Below are positions 54,462-62,362 of a stretch of 64,000 nucleotides of DNA, in pieces (position 1 is the first letter of the stretch; every line of letters begins with the position of its first letter). The stretch spans positions 50,504 through 114,503 of the forward strand of contig NZ_JACJGM010000020.1 in the NCBI RefSeq assembly GCF_015024225.1, read 5' to 3'. The DNA comes from Nocardioides lijunqiniae (GTDB lineage Bacteria; Actinomycetota; Actinomycetes; Propionibacteriales; Nocardioidaceae). Under the pieces are notes generated by a model. The model had not been told where the DNA came from. It worked only from the letters and a program-made list of their open reading frames with translations, and did no database searches. The translations under genes and the position numbers were made by a program.

Positions 54462-55781
54462 TCAGACGGGCTCGCGCACGCGCCGGAGCTCGGGGACCAG
54501 GGCCACGAGGCCGAGGAGCGGCAGGACCGCCAGCACGGCGAGGGACGCGGGGATCCCGGCGACCTCGCCGAGGCCGCCGACCACCGCGGAGCCGACCGAG
54601 CCGCCCACGAGGAAGAGGAGGGTGGCCACTCCGAGCGCGACTCCGCGCACGTCGAGCGCCACCGACTCCCCCACGGCCGCCATCAGCGCGGGCTGGCCGA
54701 GGCCGAAGGCGACGGTCACCAGCGCCACGGCGACGACGAGGACGACCGGCGAGACCAGCCACGTGCCGAGCGCGGCGAGCAGCAGGGCCACGGTCGACAC
54801 GATGCCGGCCAGCCCGAGGGCGGCGGCGGGGCCGATGCGCGAGAGCAGCGTCCCGGCCGTGCGCGGCATCACCATGGCGAGCAGCGCGCTCGGCACCAGC
54901 AGCAGGCCGACCTGCCAGGCCGCCCAGCCCTCGTGCACCAGCACGGCCGGGACGGCGACCAGGTGCGCGAACCACGCCGCCGGGATGGCCGCCGCGGCCA
55001 GCGAGCTGCGGACGACGGTCGCGTCGCGCACCACCGAGAGCGGCAGGAAGCCGAACGGCCGCCGACGGACCCGCCAGGTCACCGCCGGGACGCCGAGCAC
55101 CAGCAGCACCCCGCCGACCAGCGCGATGAGCACGCCCGCGGCCGGCGACTGCACCAGCAGCACCAAGCCGGCGGCCGTGGCGGCCACCAGGACCGCGCCG
55201 ATGACGTCCAGGCTGGCGCCCGAGCCCTCGGGGCTGAGCGCGCGCCACAGGAACGGGATGACGGCCACGCCGAGGATCGGCAGCGCCATGACGAGCCGCC
55301 AGCCGAACGCGTGCTCCAGCAGGCCTCCGGCCAACGGGCCGAGGCAGCTGATCGCGGCGGCCATGCCGGCCAGGCGGCCCAGCGCCACGCCGCGCACCTC
55401 ACCGTCGTACCGCTTGCTCAGGACGGCCACGCCCAAGGTCGGCACCGCCGCGGCGCCGGCGCCCTGGAAGACCCGGCCCACGAGCAGCACCTCGAACGAC
55501 GGCGCGAACGCCGCCACCAGCGCGCCCGCGGTCATCAGGCCGATGCCGACCAGCAGCGGGATCCGCACGCCGACGAGGTCGGAGACCCGGCCGTAGACGG
55601 CGGTGGTGACGGCGAGCATCAGCACGTAGAGGGTGATCGTCCAGGTCGCGTCGCCGACGCCGACCCCCAGGTCCTCCCCCAGCAGCGGCAGCGCGATCGC
55701 GGCCGACGAGGACCCCATCCCAGCCAGCCCGAAGAGGATCCCCAGCAGCACGGAGACGCGTCGCGAGTCGTTCGGGGTCAT
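54462..55781 (-). CDS. MFS multidrug-type transporter
   Basis: The 439-residue protein has about thirteen to fourteen membrane segments with signature YGRVSDLVGVRIPLLVGIGLM and GRVFQGAGAAAVPTLGVAVLSKRY. It is a DHA2-like drug efflux permease. It follows a REP-like element and precedes the F420 oxidoreductase gene by 36 bp on the same strand. Confidence 0.87.
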   Translation of the reverse strand: MTPNDSRRVSVLLGILFGLAGMGSSSAAIALPLLGEDLGVGVGDATWTITLYVLMLAVTTAVYGRVSDLVGVRIPLLVGIGLMTAGALVAAFAPSFEVLLVGRVFQGAGAAAVPTLGVAVLSKRYDGEVRGVALGRLAGMAAAISCLGPLAGGLLEHAFGWRLVMALPILGVAVIPFLWRALSPEGSGASLDVIGAVLVAATAAGLVLLVQSPAAGVLIALVGGVLLVLGVPAVTWRVRRRPFGFLPLSVVRDATVVRSSLAAAAIPAAWFAHLVAVPAVLVHEGWAAWQVGLLLVPSALLAMVMPRTAGTLLSRIGPAAALGLAGIVSTVALLLAALGTWLVSPVVLVVAVALVTVAFGLGQPALMAAVGESVALDVRGVALGVATLLFLVGGSVGSAVVGGLGEVAGIPASLAVLAVLPLLGLVALVPELRRVREPV

Positions 55782-55818
55782 GTGACGGCCCAACACCGCA
55801 CACCCACCCCCCATTCCC

Positions 55819-55922
55819 CCACCGGTGGTCGAGCGGCGAGGAGCGCCAGCGACGAGCGTCCGTCGAGACCCCGTGAGCCAAGGAGCCCCCGCGGTGGTTG
55901 AGGTGCGAGCGAAGCGAGCCCC
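55819..55922. repeat. REP-like element (two units) between MFS and enoyl-CoA hydratase genes
   Basis: The first unit (55819-55872) has CACCGGTGGTCGAGCGGCGA, then GCGCCAGCGACGAGCG and TCGAGACCCC. The second (55891-55922) has GCGGTGGTTGAGGTGCGAGC followed by a short complementary arm. Both families of words recur at 56717, 57191, 61243 and 62462. Confidence 0.7.
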
Positions 55923-56692
55923 TACCGCCCGAACGCCGGCCTCTCCTTCGCCAGGAACGCCCGCACGCCCTCGGCGAAGTCGGGCCCGGTGTAGACCTCG
56001 CGGAGCACGTCCGCGTCGCCCTCCGGGCTCGCCTCGAGGCGTCGGGAGCGGTCGAGCAGCTGGTGCTTGGTCGCGCGGACGGTGACCGGCGAGAGCGCCA
56101 GGATCCCCTCGACCAGCGTCTCGAGCTCGGCGTCCAGCTCGTCGACGTCGGCGACGACCGACATCAGCGCCCCGACGGCGTACGCACGCTCGGTGTCGAC
56201 CAACCGCGCGGCCAGCAGCATCTCGCGCGTGAGCGACTCCCCGAAGACCGACGCGCACCGGTAGACGATCGAGCCGGCCAGGGCGTTGCCGAGGGTGCGC
56301 GCGATCGGGTAGCCGAAGCGGCTGCCCGCCGTCGCCAGCCGAAGGTCGCAGTGAGTCGCCACCGCCAGCCCGCCACCCACGCACACCCCGGAGACCGCGG
56401 CGACGGTCACCTGCGGCAGCGCGTGCAGCGACTCCAGCAGCTCGCGGATCCAGTCCTCGTAGGCGACCGCGTCGGCGTCGACGAAGTCGGAGATCTCGTT
56501 GCCCGCCGCGAACGCCCGCCCTCCGGCGCCGCGCAGCACCAGCACCTTCACAGCGGTGTCCTCGCGCAGCTCGGCGCACAGCTCGCGCATCCCGGCGTAC
56601 ATGTCCCGCGTGAACGCGTTGTGCCGCTGCGGCCGGTCGAACGTGACCTCCACGACCCCGTCGCCCCGCCGCACCCGCAGCTCATCACTCAC
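55922..56692 (-). CDS. Enoyl-CoA hydratase/isomerase family protein
   Basis: The 256-residue crotonase-fold protein has the oxyanion-hole stretches AFAAGNEISDF and VSGVCVGGGLAVATHCDLRLA. The usual catalytic Glu positions are partly altered, so hydratase or another crotonase reaction is possible. The start is ATG 56692. It is flanked by REP-like elements on both sides. The acyl substrate is unknown. Confidence 0.87.
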   Translation of the reverse strand: MSDELRVRRGDGVVEVTFDRPQRHNAFTRDMYAGMRELCAELREDTAVKVLVLRGAGGRAFAAGNEISDFVDADAVAYEDWIRELLESLHALPQVTVAAVSGVCVGGGLAVATHCDLRLATAGSRFGYPIARTLGNALAGSIVYRCASVFGESLTREMLLAARLVDTERAYAVGALMSVVADVDELDAELETLVEGILALSPVTVRATKHQLLDRSRRLEASPEGDADVLREVYTGPDFAEGVRAFLAKERPAFGR

Positions 56693-56716
56693 GCCAGCAC
56701 CCTAGTCGGCCGCCCT

Positions 56717-56789
56717 GCGGTGGTTGAGGTGCGACGAGCGACCACCGGTGGTCGAGCAGCGAGCGCCAGCGAGCGCCCGTCGAGACCCC
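56717..56789. repeat. REP-like element upstream of enoyl-CoA hydratase
   Basis: The element contains GCGGTGGTTGAGGTGCGACGA then CACCGGTGGTCGAGCAGCGA and ends CGTCGAGACCCC. It lies between the divergent enoyl-CoA hydratase and GIY-YIG genes and combines the two word types of the family. Confidence 0.7.
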
Positions 56790-56872
56790 CGCACCAGCGC
56801 AGGGCGTCCGCACTGTCCACAGGCCGGGGAAGCCGCCTCGACATCGACCGCGAGCATGGCCGACCCTCGATC

Positions 56873-57169
56873 GTGCCTTGGACCTACATCGTCGAGTGCG
56901 CCGACGGCTCGTTCTACGTCGGCAGCACCACCGACCTCGAGCGCCGCGTCAGCCAGCACAACCTGGGCCTCGGGGCCGCGTACACCCGTCTGCGTCGCCG
57001 TCGCCCGGTGACCCTGGTGTGGGCGGCGGAGTTCGCGAGGGTCGACGACGCGTACTACTACGAGAAGCAGATCCAGAACTGGGGTCGCGCGAAGCGGCTC
57101 GCGCTGATCGAGGGCCGGCTCGGCGACCTGCCCGCCTTGGCGAGGGGACGGTCGCTGCCGCCTGCGTGA
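56873..57169 (+). CDS. GIY-YIG nuclease family protein
   Basis: The 98-residue protein is a stand-alone GIY-YIG domain of the YhbQ/UPF0213 type: TYIVECADGSFYVGST is the GIY...YIG pair, the catalytic Arg is in DLERRVSQHN, and the metal Glu in EKQIQNWGRAKR. Such proteins are probably DNA repair or structure-specific nucleases; the role is uncertain. GTG 56873 puts the motif at residue 4. It is not a homing endonuclease, because it lacks a DNA-binding tail. Confidence 0.88.
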   Translation: MPWTYIVECADGSFYVGSTTDLERRVSQHNLGLGAAYTRLRRRRPVTLVWAAEFARVDDAYYYEKQIQNWGRAKRLALIEGRLGDLPALARGRSLPPA

Positions 57170-57542
57170 GGTCGGCCAGGCCCTGCCCACCTCACGGGGT
57201 CTCGACGGGCGCTCGTCGCTGGCGCTCCTCTCTGCTCGACCACCGGTGGGAGCGCCTGTCGAGAGCCGCAAGCGCCTCCACTCACGGGGTCTCGACGGGC
57301 GCTCGTCGCTGGCGCTCCTCTCTGCTCGACCACCGGTGGGAGCGCCTGTCGAGAGCCGCAAGCGCCTCCACTCACGGGGTCTCGACGGGCGCTCGTCGCC
57401 GGCGCTCCTCACTGCTCGACCACCGGTGGGAGCGCCTGTCGAGAGCCGCAAGCGCCTCCACTCACGGGGTCTCGACGGGCGCTCGTCGCTGGTGCTCCTC
57501 TCTGCTCGACCACCGGTGGTCGAGCGGCGAGGGGATCAGAGG
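57170..57542. other. 373-bp intergenic region filled by a tandem repeat
   Basis: The gap between the GIY-YIG gene and the metzincin gene is almost wholly the 90-bp tandem array. The unit length is a multiple of three, so it gives long open frames on several strands that are not real genes. Confidence 0.7.
57191..57530. repeat. Tandem array of 90-bp REP-like units (three full, one partial)
   Basis: CTCACGGGGTCTCGACGGGC starts at 57191, 57281, 57371 and 57461, exactly 90 bases apart. Within the unit come GCTCGTCGCTGGCGCTCCTC, CTGCTCGACCACCGGTGGGA and GCGCCTGTCGAGAGCCGCAA. The copies differ by only a few bases. The last one runs into CACCGGTGGTCGAGCGGCGA, as in the single elements. It is not a CRISPR array, because there are no distinct spacers. 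Confidence 0.9.
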
Positions 57543-59756
57543 TCAGCGGATGCGGATCCTGGCGTCGTTGATGTCGAAGAAGTAGTTGCGGTTGGCGGCG
57601 ATCATGATGCGGGCGTGCTTCGCCTTCTTGCGGGGGATGCGGACGGTCGCGCGGCCGTCGTTGGGGGTGGCGGAGCGCAGGGTGTAGCGCCAGGTGCGAC
57701 CACCGTCGACGGAGAGCAGGATCCGCACGCGCTGGGCGAGCTTGCGGGTGCCGTTGACCTTCCAGGTGACCTGCCGCACCGACCCCCGCTTGAGGGTGAC
57801 GCTCTTGCCGCCCTGCGAGGTGACGAGGAACGGGCCGGCGCTCGGGTCGAGCCGCAGGGTGACACCGTCGTAGGAGACGCCGCCCCCGTTGGGGAAGGTG
57901 TCGCGCGCCGTCAGCCGGAAGTGCATCGCAGGCTTGGTCGAGCCGGCGGTGCCGACGTAGCGCTTGGGCGGCAGGAACTCCGAGTAGCACGCCCGGACCC
58001 GAGACGGCACGGGCTTGTAGTCGTCGAGGTCGTCGGGCAGCGGAGCCACGGCGGGGCACCTGCCGGTCTTGGCGTTGGTGTTGCCCTGGAGGATCTGGTG
58101 GAGGTCGGGGAACATCCGGGTGCCGGTGGTGCCCGCCAGGTTGATGCCCGGGGAGGGCGACTCCAGCGTGCCCGTGTCGCTGACGGCGGCGGCCGTGCCG
58201 AAGACGCGGAAGAGCGGACCGGTGAACTTGCGGTTGGACACCAGCGCGGTGCCGCCGTCGGTGGTCTGGGTGTCCTCGGCGCCGACGTCCATCTGCTCCC
58301 ACAGGTAGACGAGCTTCTGGCCGTCCCGGTCGGTCGCCGACCCCTTGAGCTGGAACGGCGTGCGCACCGGGATCGTGCGGTTGGCCGGTGCCCGCACGAC
58401 CGGCGCGCGGTTGCGGGTGGTGGTGACCGAGATGCCGCCGTTGTCGGGCGCTCCGCCCTTGGCGGTCTCCCCGACGAAGCCGGTCACGCCGCCGGTGGTG
58501 GGACCGAACGTGAGCGGGTCGATGTCGGTGTGCGCGCCCGGCGCCTCCGGGTCGGCGGACGGGGCGAAGATCACCTGGAAGCCCGTGTCGTCGGGGGCGG
58601 TGAGGGGGGCGATGTCGTTGGTCGGGGTGTTGAAGGGGTCGTAGCCCCAGCCGGCGATCGTGACGTCGCGGCCCGTGAGCGACTCGACGGCCGCCTCGAT
58701 GCCGGCGGCGTTGTAGTTGCCGCCGCGTGTCAGCGTGGCGGATCCCGCGCCGAAGCCGAGGTCGAAGCTGTCGCCGTCGTCGGCGAAGTCGCGCAGCGAC
58801 ACCGTCTGCACCTCGACCACGGGCGGGACCGTGCCCTCGGTGTAGGCGTTGACCTCGTCGAGCGTCTTGCCCGCGAAGTAGGGGTCGGTGTGGGGCTGCA
58901 GGTCGTCCTGGAGGCAGATCCCGGCGTAGGCCATCACCGAGGAGCCGGAGCCCGGCTCGACGGAGGTCCCGCCGTTGCGGTTGCCCCCGGCACACGAGCC
59001 CTGGACGCCGTTGAAGGTGTGGTTGCCCGCGAACTGGTGGCCCATCTCGTGGGCGACGTAGTCGATGGCGAAGAAGTCGCCCTTCGGCTGCGGCAGACCG
59101 GTGCAGCCACCGCCCTTGAAGTCCCAGCCGACGACGCCGAGGTAGGCGACCCCGCCGCCGTTGACGCCGAGGGCGAGGTGGCCGATGTCGTAGTCGGACG
59201 CGCCGATCAGCTGGCCCAGGACCGTGCGGTTGCGGCCCAGGCCGGGAACGTCGCAGTACTCGAGCTGGGAGGCGACGTCGTCGGCGTCGCCGGGACCGCC
59301 GAGGTTCTCCGGGTCGAAGCACGGGTGGGCGCCGCAGGGCCCGTCGGGCCCCGAGGCCTCCGCGACCGTGTCGAGGTTGAGCTTGTCGGTCTCGTTGACC
59401 AGGCGGAGGTTGATGGCGAGGTCGTCGTTGTAGATCTGGTTGACGCGGTTGATGAGGGTGACCTTCTCCGCCAGCACGTTGTCGGTGCCGAAGTAGGCGG
59501 CGTACGACGGGTCGCTGGTCAGGGCGAGCCGGTAGATCTTCTGCCTCACCACGCCCCCGGGGGCGGTGCGCGCGGCAGTCCTGGTCATGGCCTTGCGCAC
59601 GGCCGGCGCCTCGCGCTCGGCGACCTGGTCCTCCATGCGGGGCACGGAGCCGCCGTAGTAGCTGAGGTGCCCGGTGGTGCCGCGGCGGTCGTAGGCGGGG
59701 TCGACGTAGTAGGCGCGCTGGCCCTGCGGGCCGCGGACGGCGGCGTGCAGGCCCAT
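57543..59756 (-). CDS. Secreted zinc metalloprotease of metzincin type (main part)
   Basis: This open frame encodes the catalytic and C-terminal part (737 residues) of a reprolysin-like protease. HEMGHQFAGNH is the metzincin zinc site HExxHxxxxxH, and SSVMAYAGIC supplies the Met-turn. Later come a VIFAPSADPEAPG region, an Ig/cadherin-like region (APVVRAPANRTIPVRTPFQL) and a beta-rich C-terminal domain. It should be secreted, but its signal peptide is encoded in another frame just upstream. The gene-finder start at 59756 is probably not the true start. See the N-terminal part at 59786-60166. Confidence 0.85.
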   Translation of the reverse strand: MGLHAAVRGPQGQRAYYVDPAYDRRGTTGHLSYYGGSVPRMEDQVAEREAPAVRKAMTRTAARTAPGGVVRQKIYRLALTSDPSYAAYFGTDNVLAEKVTLINRVNQIYNDDLAINLRLVNETDKLNLDTVAEASGPDGPCGAHPCFDPENLGGPGDADDVASQLEYCDVPGLGRNRTVLGQLIGASDYDIGHLALGVNGGGVAYLGVVGWDFKGGGCTGLPQPKGDFFAIDYVAHEMGHQFAGNHTFNGVQGSCAGGNRNGGTSVEPGSGSSVMAYAGICLQDDLQPHTDPYFAGKTLDEVNAYTEGTVPPVVEVQTVSLRDFADDGDSFDLGFGAGSATLTRGGNYNAAGIEAAVESLTGRDVTIAGWGYDPFNTPTNDIAPLTAPDDTGFQVIFAPSADPEAPGAHTDIDPLTFGPTTGGVTGFVGETAKGGAPDNGGISVTTTRNRAPVVRAPANRTIPVRTPFQLKGSATDRDGQKLVYLWEQMDVGAEDTQTTDGGTALVSNRKFTGPLFRVFGTAAAVSDTGTLESPSPGINLAGTTGTRMFPDLHQILQGNTNAKTGRCPAVAPLPDDLDDYKPVPSRVRACYSEFLPPKRYVGTAGSTKPAMHFRLTARDTFPNGGGVSYDGVTLRLDPSAGPFLVTSQGGKSVTLKRGSVRQVTWKVNGTRKLAQRVRILLSVDGGRTWRYTLRSATPNDGRATVRIPRKKAKHARIMIAANRNYFFDINDARIRIR

Positions 59757-59785
59757 CGGGGTGACGTCGAGCGCGATGGAGGTCG

Positions 59786-60166
59786 AGGTCGGTCGAGGGA
59801 GCGGCCGGCGAAGGTGTCGAGCTCGGGGTGGGCCGCGGCGAGCTTCGACTCCATCACCTGGGTGCGCTGCACCGCGAACCGCTCCGACCCGCCCGCGGGC
59901 GTCGGCACGCGGAAGACGATGCTGCCGCCGGACCCCGCCTGGGGGGCCTGGGCCAGCGCCGAGCGCACCTGCTTGAGGTCGACGCGCACGGCGGCGTACT
60001 TGTCGGGAGCGATGCGCACCCGGTCGCCGGTGGGCGAGAAGCCCGGCAGCGCGCGGTACATCGTGGGGCGGTCGGCCACGGCGCCGGCCGAGGCGTCGAG
60101 CGCAGGCAGCATGCCGGCGGCCAGCACCACCGAGACGGCCGCGACGAGGCGGCGAGAACGAGACAT
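59786..60166 (-). pseudogene. N-terminal part of the metzincin gene, out of frame
   Basis: ATG 60166 begins a signal peptide (SRSRRLVAAVSVVLAAGMLP) and a propeptide ending AAAHPELDTFAGRSLD. At about 59785-59792 the reading frame must shift to continue into TSTSIALDVTPMGLH of the main part. The minus strand reads GACCGACC there; adding one C to give GACCCGACC would restore one continuous gene from 60166 to 57543. Without the shift this frame runs on, unrelated, to 59585. Either the gene is broken or the sequence has a one-base error in a short C run. Confidence 0.78.
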
Positions 60167-60282
60167 CACGAGGTGGCTCCTAGCTCCCGGAAGTCGCCCG
60201 TCCGCGGAGGCACAGGCCCAGTCTCAGCACTGTAGGAGCCCTCGCCGACGGTGGGAAGGACCTGCCGAGCGGAACTTCCCGG

Positions 60283-60954
60283 CTAGCGGCGCACGAGCCA
60301 CCGGGCGAGCAGCGTGCCGTCGTGCTCGAGCAGGGTGTGCAGCTCCAGGGGCACGTCGAGGGGCGGCGCCGCCACGATGCGCGGGTGGTCGCCGCCGACC
60401 AGCTGCGGCACGACCGTGCTGGTCAGCTCGTCGGCCACGCCCTGCGCGAGCAGCGCCCCCAGCAGGGACGGGCCGCCCTCGGAGAGGAGGTCGACCAGGC
60501 CCCGCTCGACGAGGCGCTCCTTGAGCTGCGCGAGGTCGACCTCGTCGTCGCCGAGCGTCAGCACCTGCTCGGCGCCGAGCAGCGCGCGGGCCTCCTCGAG
60601 CCCCGAGGCGCCGGTGGTCGTGGCCATGAGCACCGAGCCGGACGGCGCGTCCCGCAGCCGCTCCGGCACGTCGGCGCGCCGGCTCACCAGCACGATGGGC
60701 ACGTCGACCGGCCGGTAGCCCTCGGTGCGCGCGGTCCCGGCGCCCACGACGATCGCGTCGGCGAGGCCGCGCAGCGTGTCGAAGACCTGCTTGTCCGCGG
60801 CGTTGTTGATGGAGCCGCTCTTGCCGGACTCGCCCGTGGCCGCGCCGTCGACCGTCGAGACCATGTTGACGCGCAGCCACGGCGTGCGCGGGGCGGCGTA
60901 CAGCCGAGGCAGGTCCACCTCGTCCTCGGTGGCCGAGCCCATCAGCACCCTCAT
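60283..60954 (-). CDS. RibD C-terminal/dihydrofolate-reductase-like protein
   Basis: The 223-residue protein resembles the reductase domain of RibD: RVNMVSTVDGAATGESGKSGSINNAADKQVFDTLRGLADAIVVGAGTART is the substrate and NADPH region, and LLSEGGPSLLGALLAQGVADEL fits the C-terminal motif. A stand-alone copy with no deaminase domain is a pyrimidine reductase-like protein of uncertain substrate. It overlaps the preceding gene by ATGA (60951-60954), the last gene of a four-gene operon. Confidence 0.85.
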   Translation of the reverse strand: MRVLMGSATEDEVDLPRLYAAPRTPWLRVNMVSTVDGAATGESGKSGSINNAADKQVFDTLRGLADAIVVGAGTARTEGYRPVDVPIVLVSRRADVPERLRDAPSGSVLMATTTGASGLEEARALLGAEQVLTLGDDEVDLAQLKERLVERGLVDLLSEGGPSLLGALLAQGVADELTSTVVPQLVGGDHPRIVAAPPLDVPLELHTLLEHDGTLLARWLVRR

Positions 60955-61502
60955 CGTCGTACGCCTTCCATCCGCATCACCCAGTACTGCACGCCGAAGG
61001 GGTCGGCGTCGTAGTCGACGCTCACCGACGCCGGGTCGACGTCGACCTCCTGCGCCAGCCGCACCAGGCCGTCGACGTCGGCCCACAGCTCGCGCGCCAG
61101 GTCGGCGTCGACGGCGCCGGGCCGCCCGGCCGTCAGCGCCGCCCGCAGCTCGTCGTCGAAGCCCAGCGCCCGGTCGTCCAGGTGTCCGGGCGCCTTCTCG
61201 GTCCGCGTCGCACTGCCGTTGGCGACGACCAGCACTCCCCCAACCGGTGGTCGAGGTGCGGCGAGCGCCTGCGGTGGTTGAGGTGCGAGCGGAGCGAGCC
61301 TCGAAACCACCTCCCCGCACAGGTACGCCGCCACCCGCTCACCCTGCGGCGAGGCGACCACCCGCGGGCCGGCGCCGAGCCACGCGACCGCGTCGAGGCA
61401 GGCCGACCGCAGCTCGGCGACCGGGTCCTCGAGGCCGCCGTACGACGGCAGCAGCGCGAGGACGCCGGGCACGAGCACGACCCGCACGGGCGCGCCGCTC
61501 AC
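60951..61502 (-). CDS. Class III extradiol-dioxygenase subunit-B-like protein with REP-like insertion
   Basis: The 183-residue protein matches the actinobacterial LigB-like family: LVPGVLALLPSYGGLEDPVAELRSACLDAVAWL, then VLVVANGSATRTEKAPGHLDDRALGFD and a C-terminal FGVQYWVMRME. Between residues about 60 and 90 lies a segment SRLAPLAPQPPQALAAPRPP encoded by a REP-like element (61243-61312) inserted in frame. The family usually lacks known dioxygenase activity. It starts at GTG 61502 and overlaps folP2 and the RibD-like gene by 4 bp each. Confidence 0.78.
   Translation of the reverse strand: MSGAPVRVVLVPGVLALLPSYGGLEDPVAELRSACLDAVAWLGAGPRVVASPQGERVAAYLCGEVVSRLAPLAPQPPQALAAPRPPVGGVLVVANGSATRTEKAPGHLDDRALGFDDELRAALTAGRPGAVDADLARELWADVDGLVRLAQEVDVDPASVSVDYDADPFGVQYWVMRMEGVRR
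61243..61312. repeat. REP-like element inside the extradiol-dioxygenase-like gene
   Basis: The segment contains ACCGGTGGTCGAGGTGCGGC and then GCGGTGGTTGAGGTGCGAGC, with complementary arm GCCTCGAAACCACC. The same words occur in the intergenic elements at 55819 and 56717. Here it is inside a coding region and keeps the reading frame. Confidence 0.75.
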
Positions 61503-62362
61503 TGCAGGCCCCGGATCGCGCGACGAGGCGGGCGTCGGCCGGCGATCGTCCACACCATGTCGACGGTCTGCCGGGTCTCGACGACCTCGTGCACGCGGTA
61601 GACGCGCGCGCCGGCGAGCGCGCAGACGGCGGTCGCGGCGAGGGTGCCGGTCAGCCGCTCGCCGACCGGGAGGTCGAGGGTCTCGCCGACGAAGTCCTTG
61701 TTGGACAGCGACACCAGCACCGGCCACCCGGTCGCCACCATCTCGTCCAGGCGGCGGGTCACCTCGAGGGAGTGGAAGGTGTTCTTGCCGAAGTCGTGCG
61801 CCGGGTCGATCACGATCGACTCGCGCGCGACCCCGGCCGCGAGCGCCCGCTCGGCGTAGCCGACGGTGTCCTCGATCGCGGACCGCACGACGTCGTCGTA
61901 CTCCACCCGGTAGGGGCGGGTGCGCGGCGTCGCTCCCCCGGTGTGGGTGCAGATGAGCCCGGCCCCGAACTCCGCGGCCACGTCGACCAGCTCGGGGTCG
62001 GCGCCGCCCCACGCGTCGTTGAGCACGTCGGCGCCGGCCTCGCAGACCGCGCGGCCGACCTCGGCGCGCCAGGTGTCGACCGAGATGACGAGTCCGGGGA
62101 AGCTCTCGCGGACCTGCGCGACGAAGTCGACGACCCGGGCCTTCTCCTCGGCGGCGTCGATCTCGACGCCGGGAGCGGCCTTGATGCCGCCGATGTCGAC
62201 GATCTCCGCACCCTGCTCGACGACGAGCCGCACCCGCTCGAACGCCTTGTCCTCCGCCCAGGTCGCGCCCTTGTCGTAGAACGAGTCGGGGGTGCGGTTG
62301 ACGATCGCCATCATCAGCGTGGCGTCGTCGTCGAAGTCGTGTCGTCCCAGCCGCAGCGTCAT
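61499..62362 (-). CDS. folP2: Dihydropteroate synthase-like protein FolP2
   Basis: The 287-residue TIM-barrel protein has MAIVNRTPDSFYDKG where true DHPS has NVTPDSFSDGG, then VDIGGIKAAPG, ISVDTWRAEVGRAVCEAGADVLNDAWGG and SLSNKDFVGETL. These are features of the actinobacterial FolP2 branch, whose mycobacterial member is not a working dihydropteroate synthase. It is second in an operon after gpgS, as in mycobacteria. The starts overlap by ATGA. A link to sugar-acid or glucosylglycerate metabolism is conceivable but unproven. Confidence 0.86.
   Translation of the reverse strand: MTLRLGRHDFDDDATLMMAIVNRTPDSFYDKGATWAEDKAFERVRLVVEQGAEIVDIGGIKAAPGVEIDAAEEKARVVDFVAQVRESFPGLVISVDTWRAEVGRAVCEAGADVLNDAWGGADPELVDVAAEFGAGLICTHTGGATPRTRPYRVEYDDVVRSAIEDTVGYAERALAAGVARESIVIDPAHDFGKNTFHSLEVTRRLDEMVATGWPVLVSLSNKDFVGETLDLPVGERLTGTLAATAVCALAGARVYRVHEVVETRQTVDMVWTIAGRRPPRRAIRGLQ

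Noticed and set aside
56873..57169. Homing endonuclease associated with the repeats
   Set aside because: It is a single short GIY-YIG domain of the common stand-alone type with no DNA-binding tail and no intron or intein around it.
57191..57530. Possible CRISPR array
   Set aside because: The full 90-bp units are alike throughout; there are no unique spacers, and no cas genes nearby.
57246..60524. A plus-strand 1092-residue frame across the tandem array and the metzincin
   Set aside because: It is the antisense of the protease gene joined to the 90-bp repeat, whose length divisible by three keeps frames open. No family motif.
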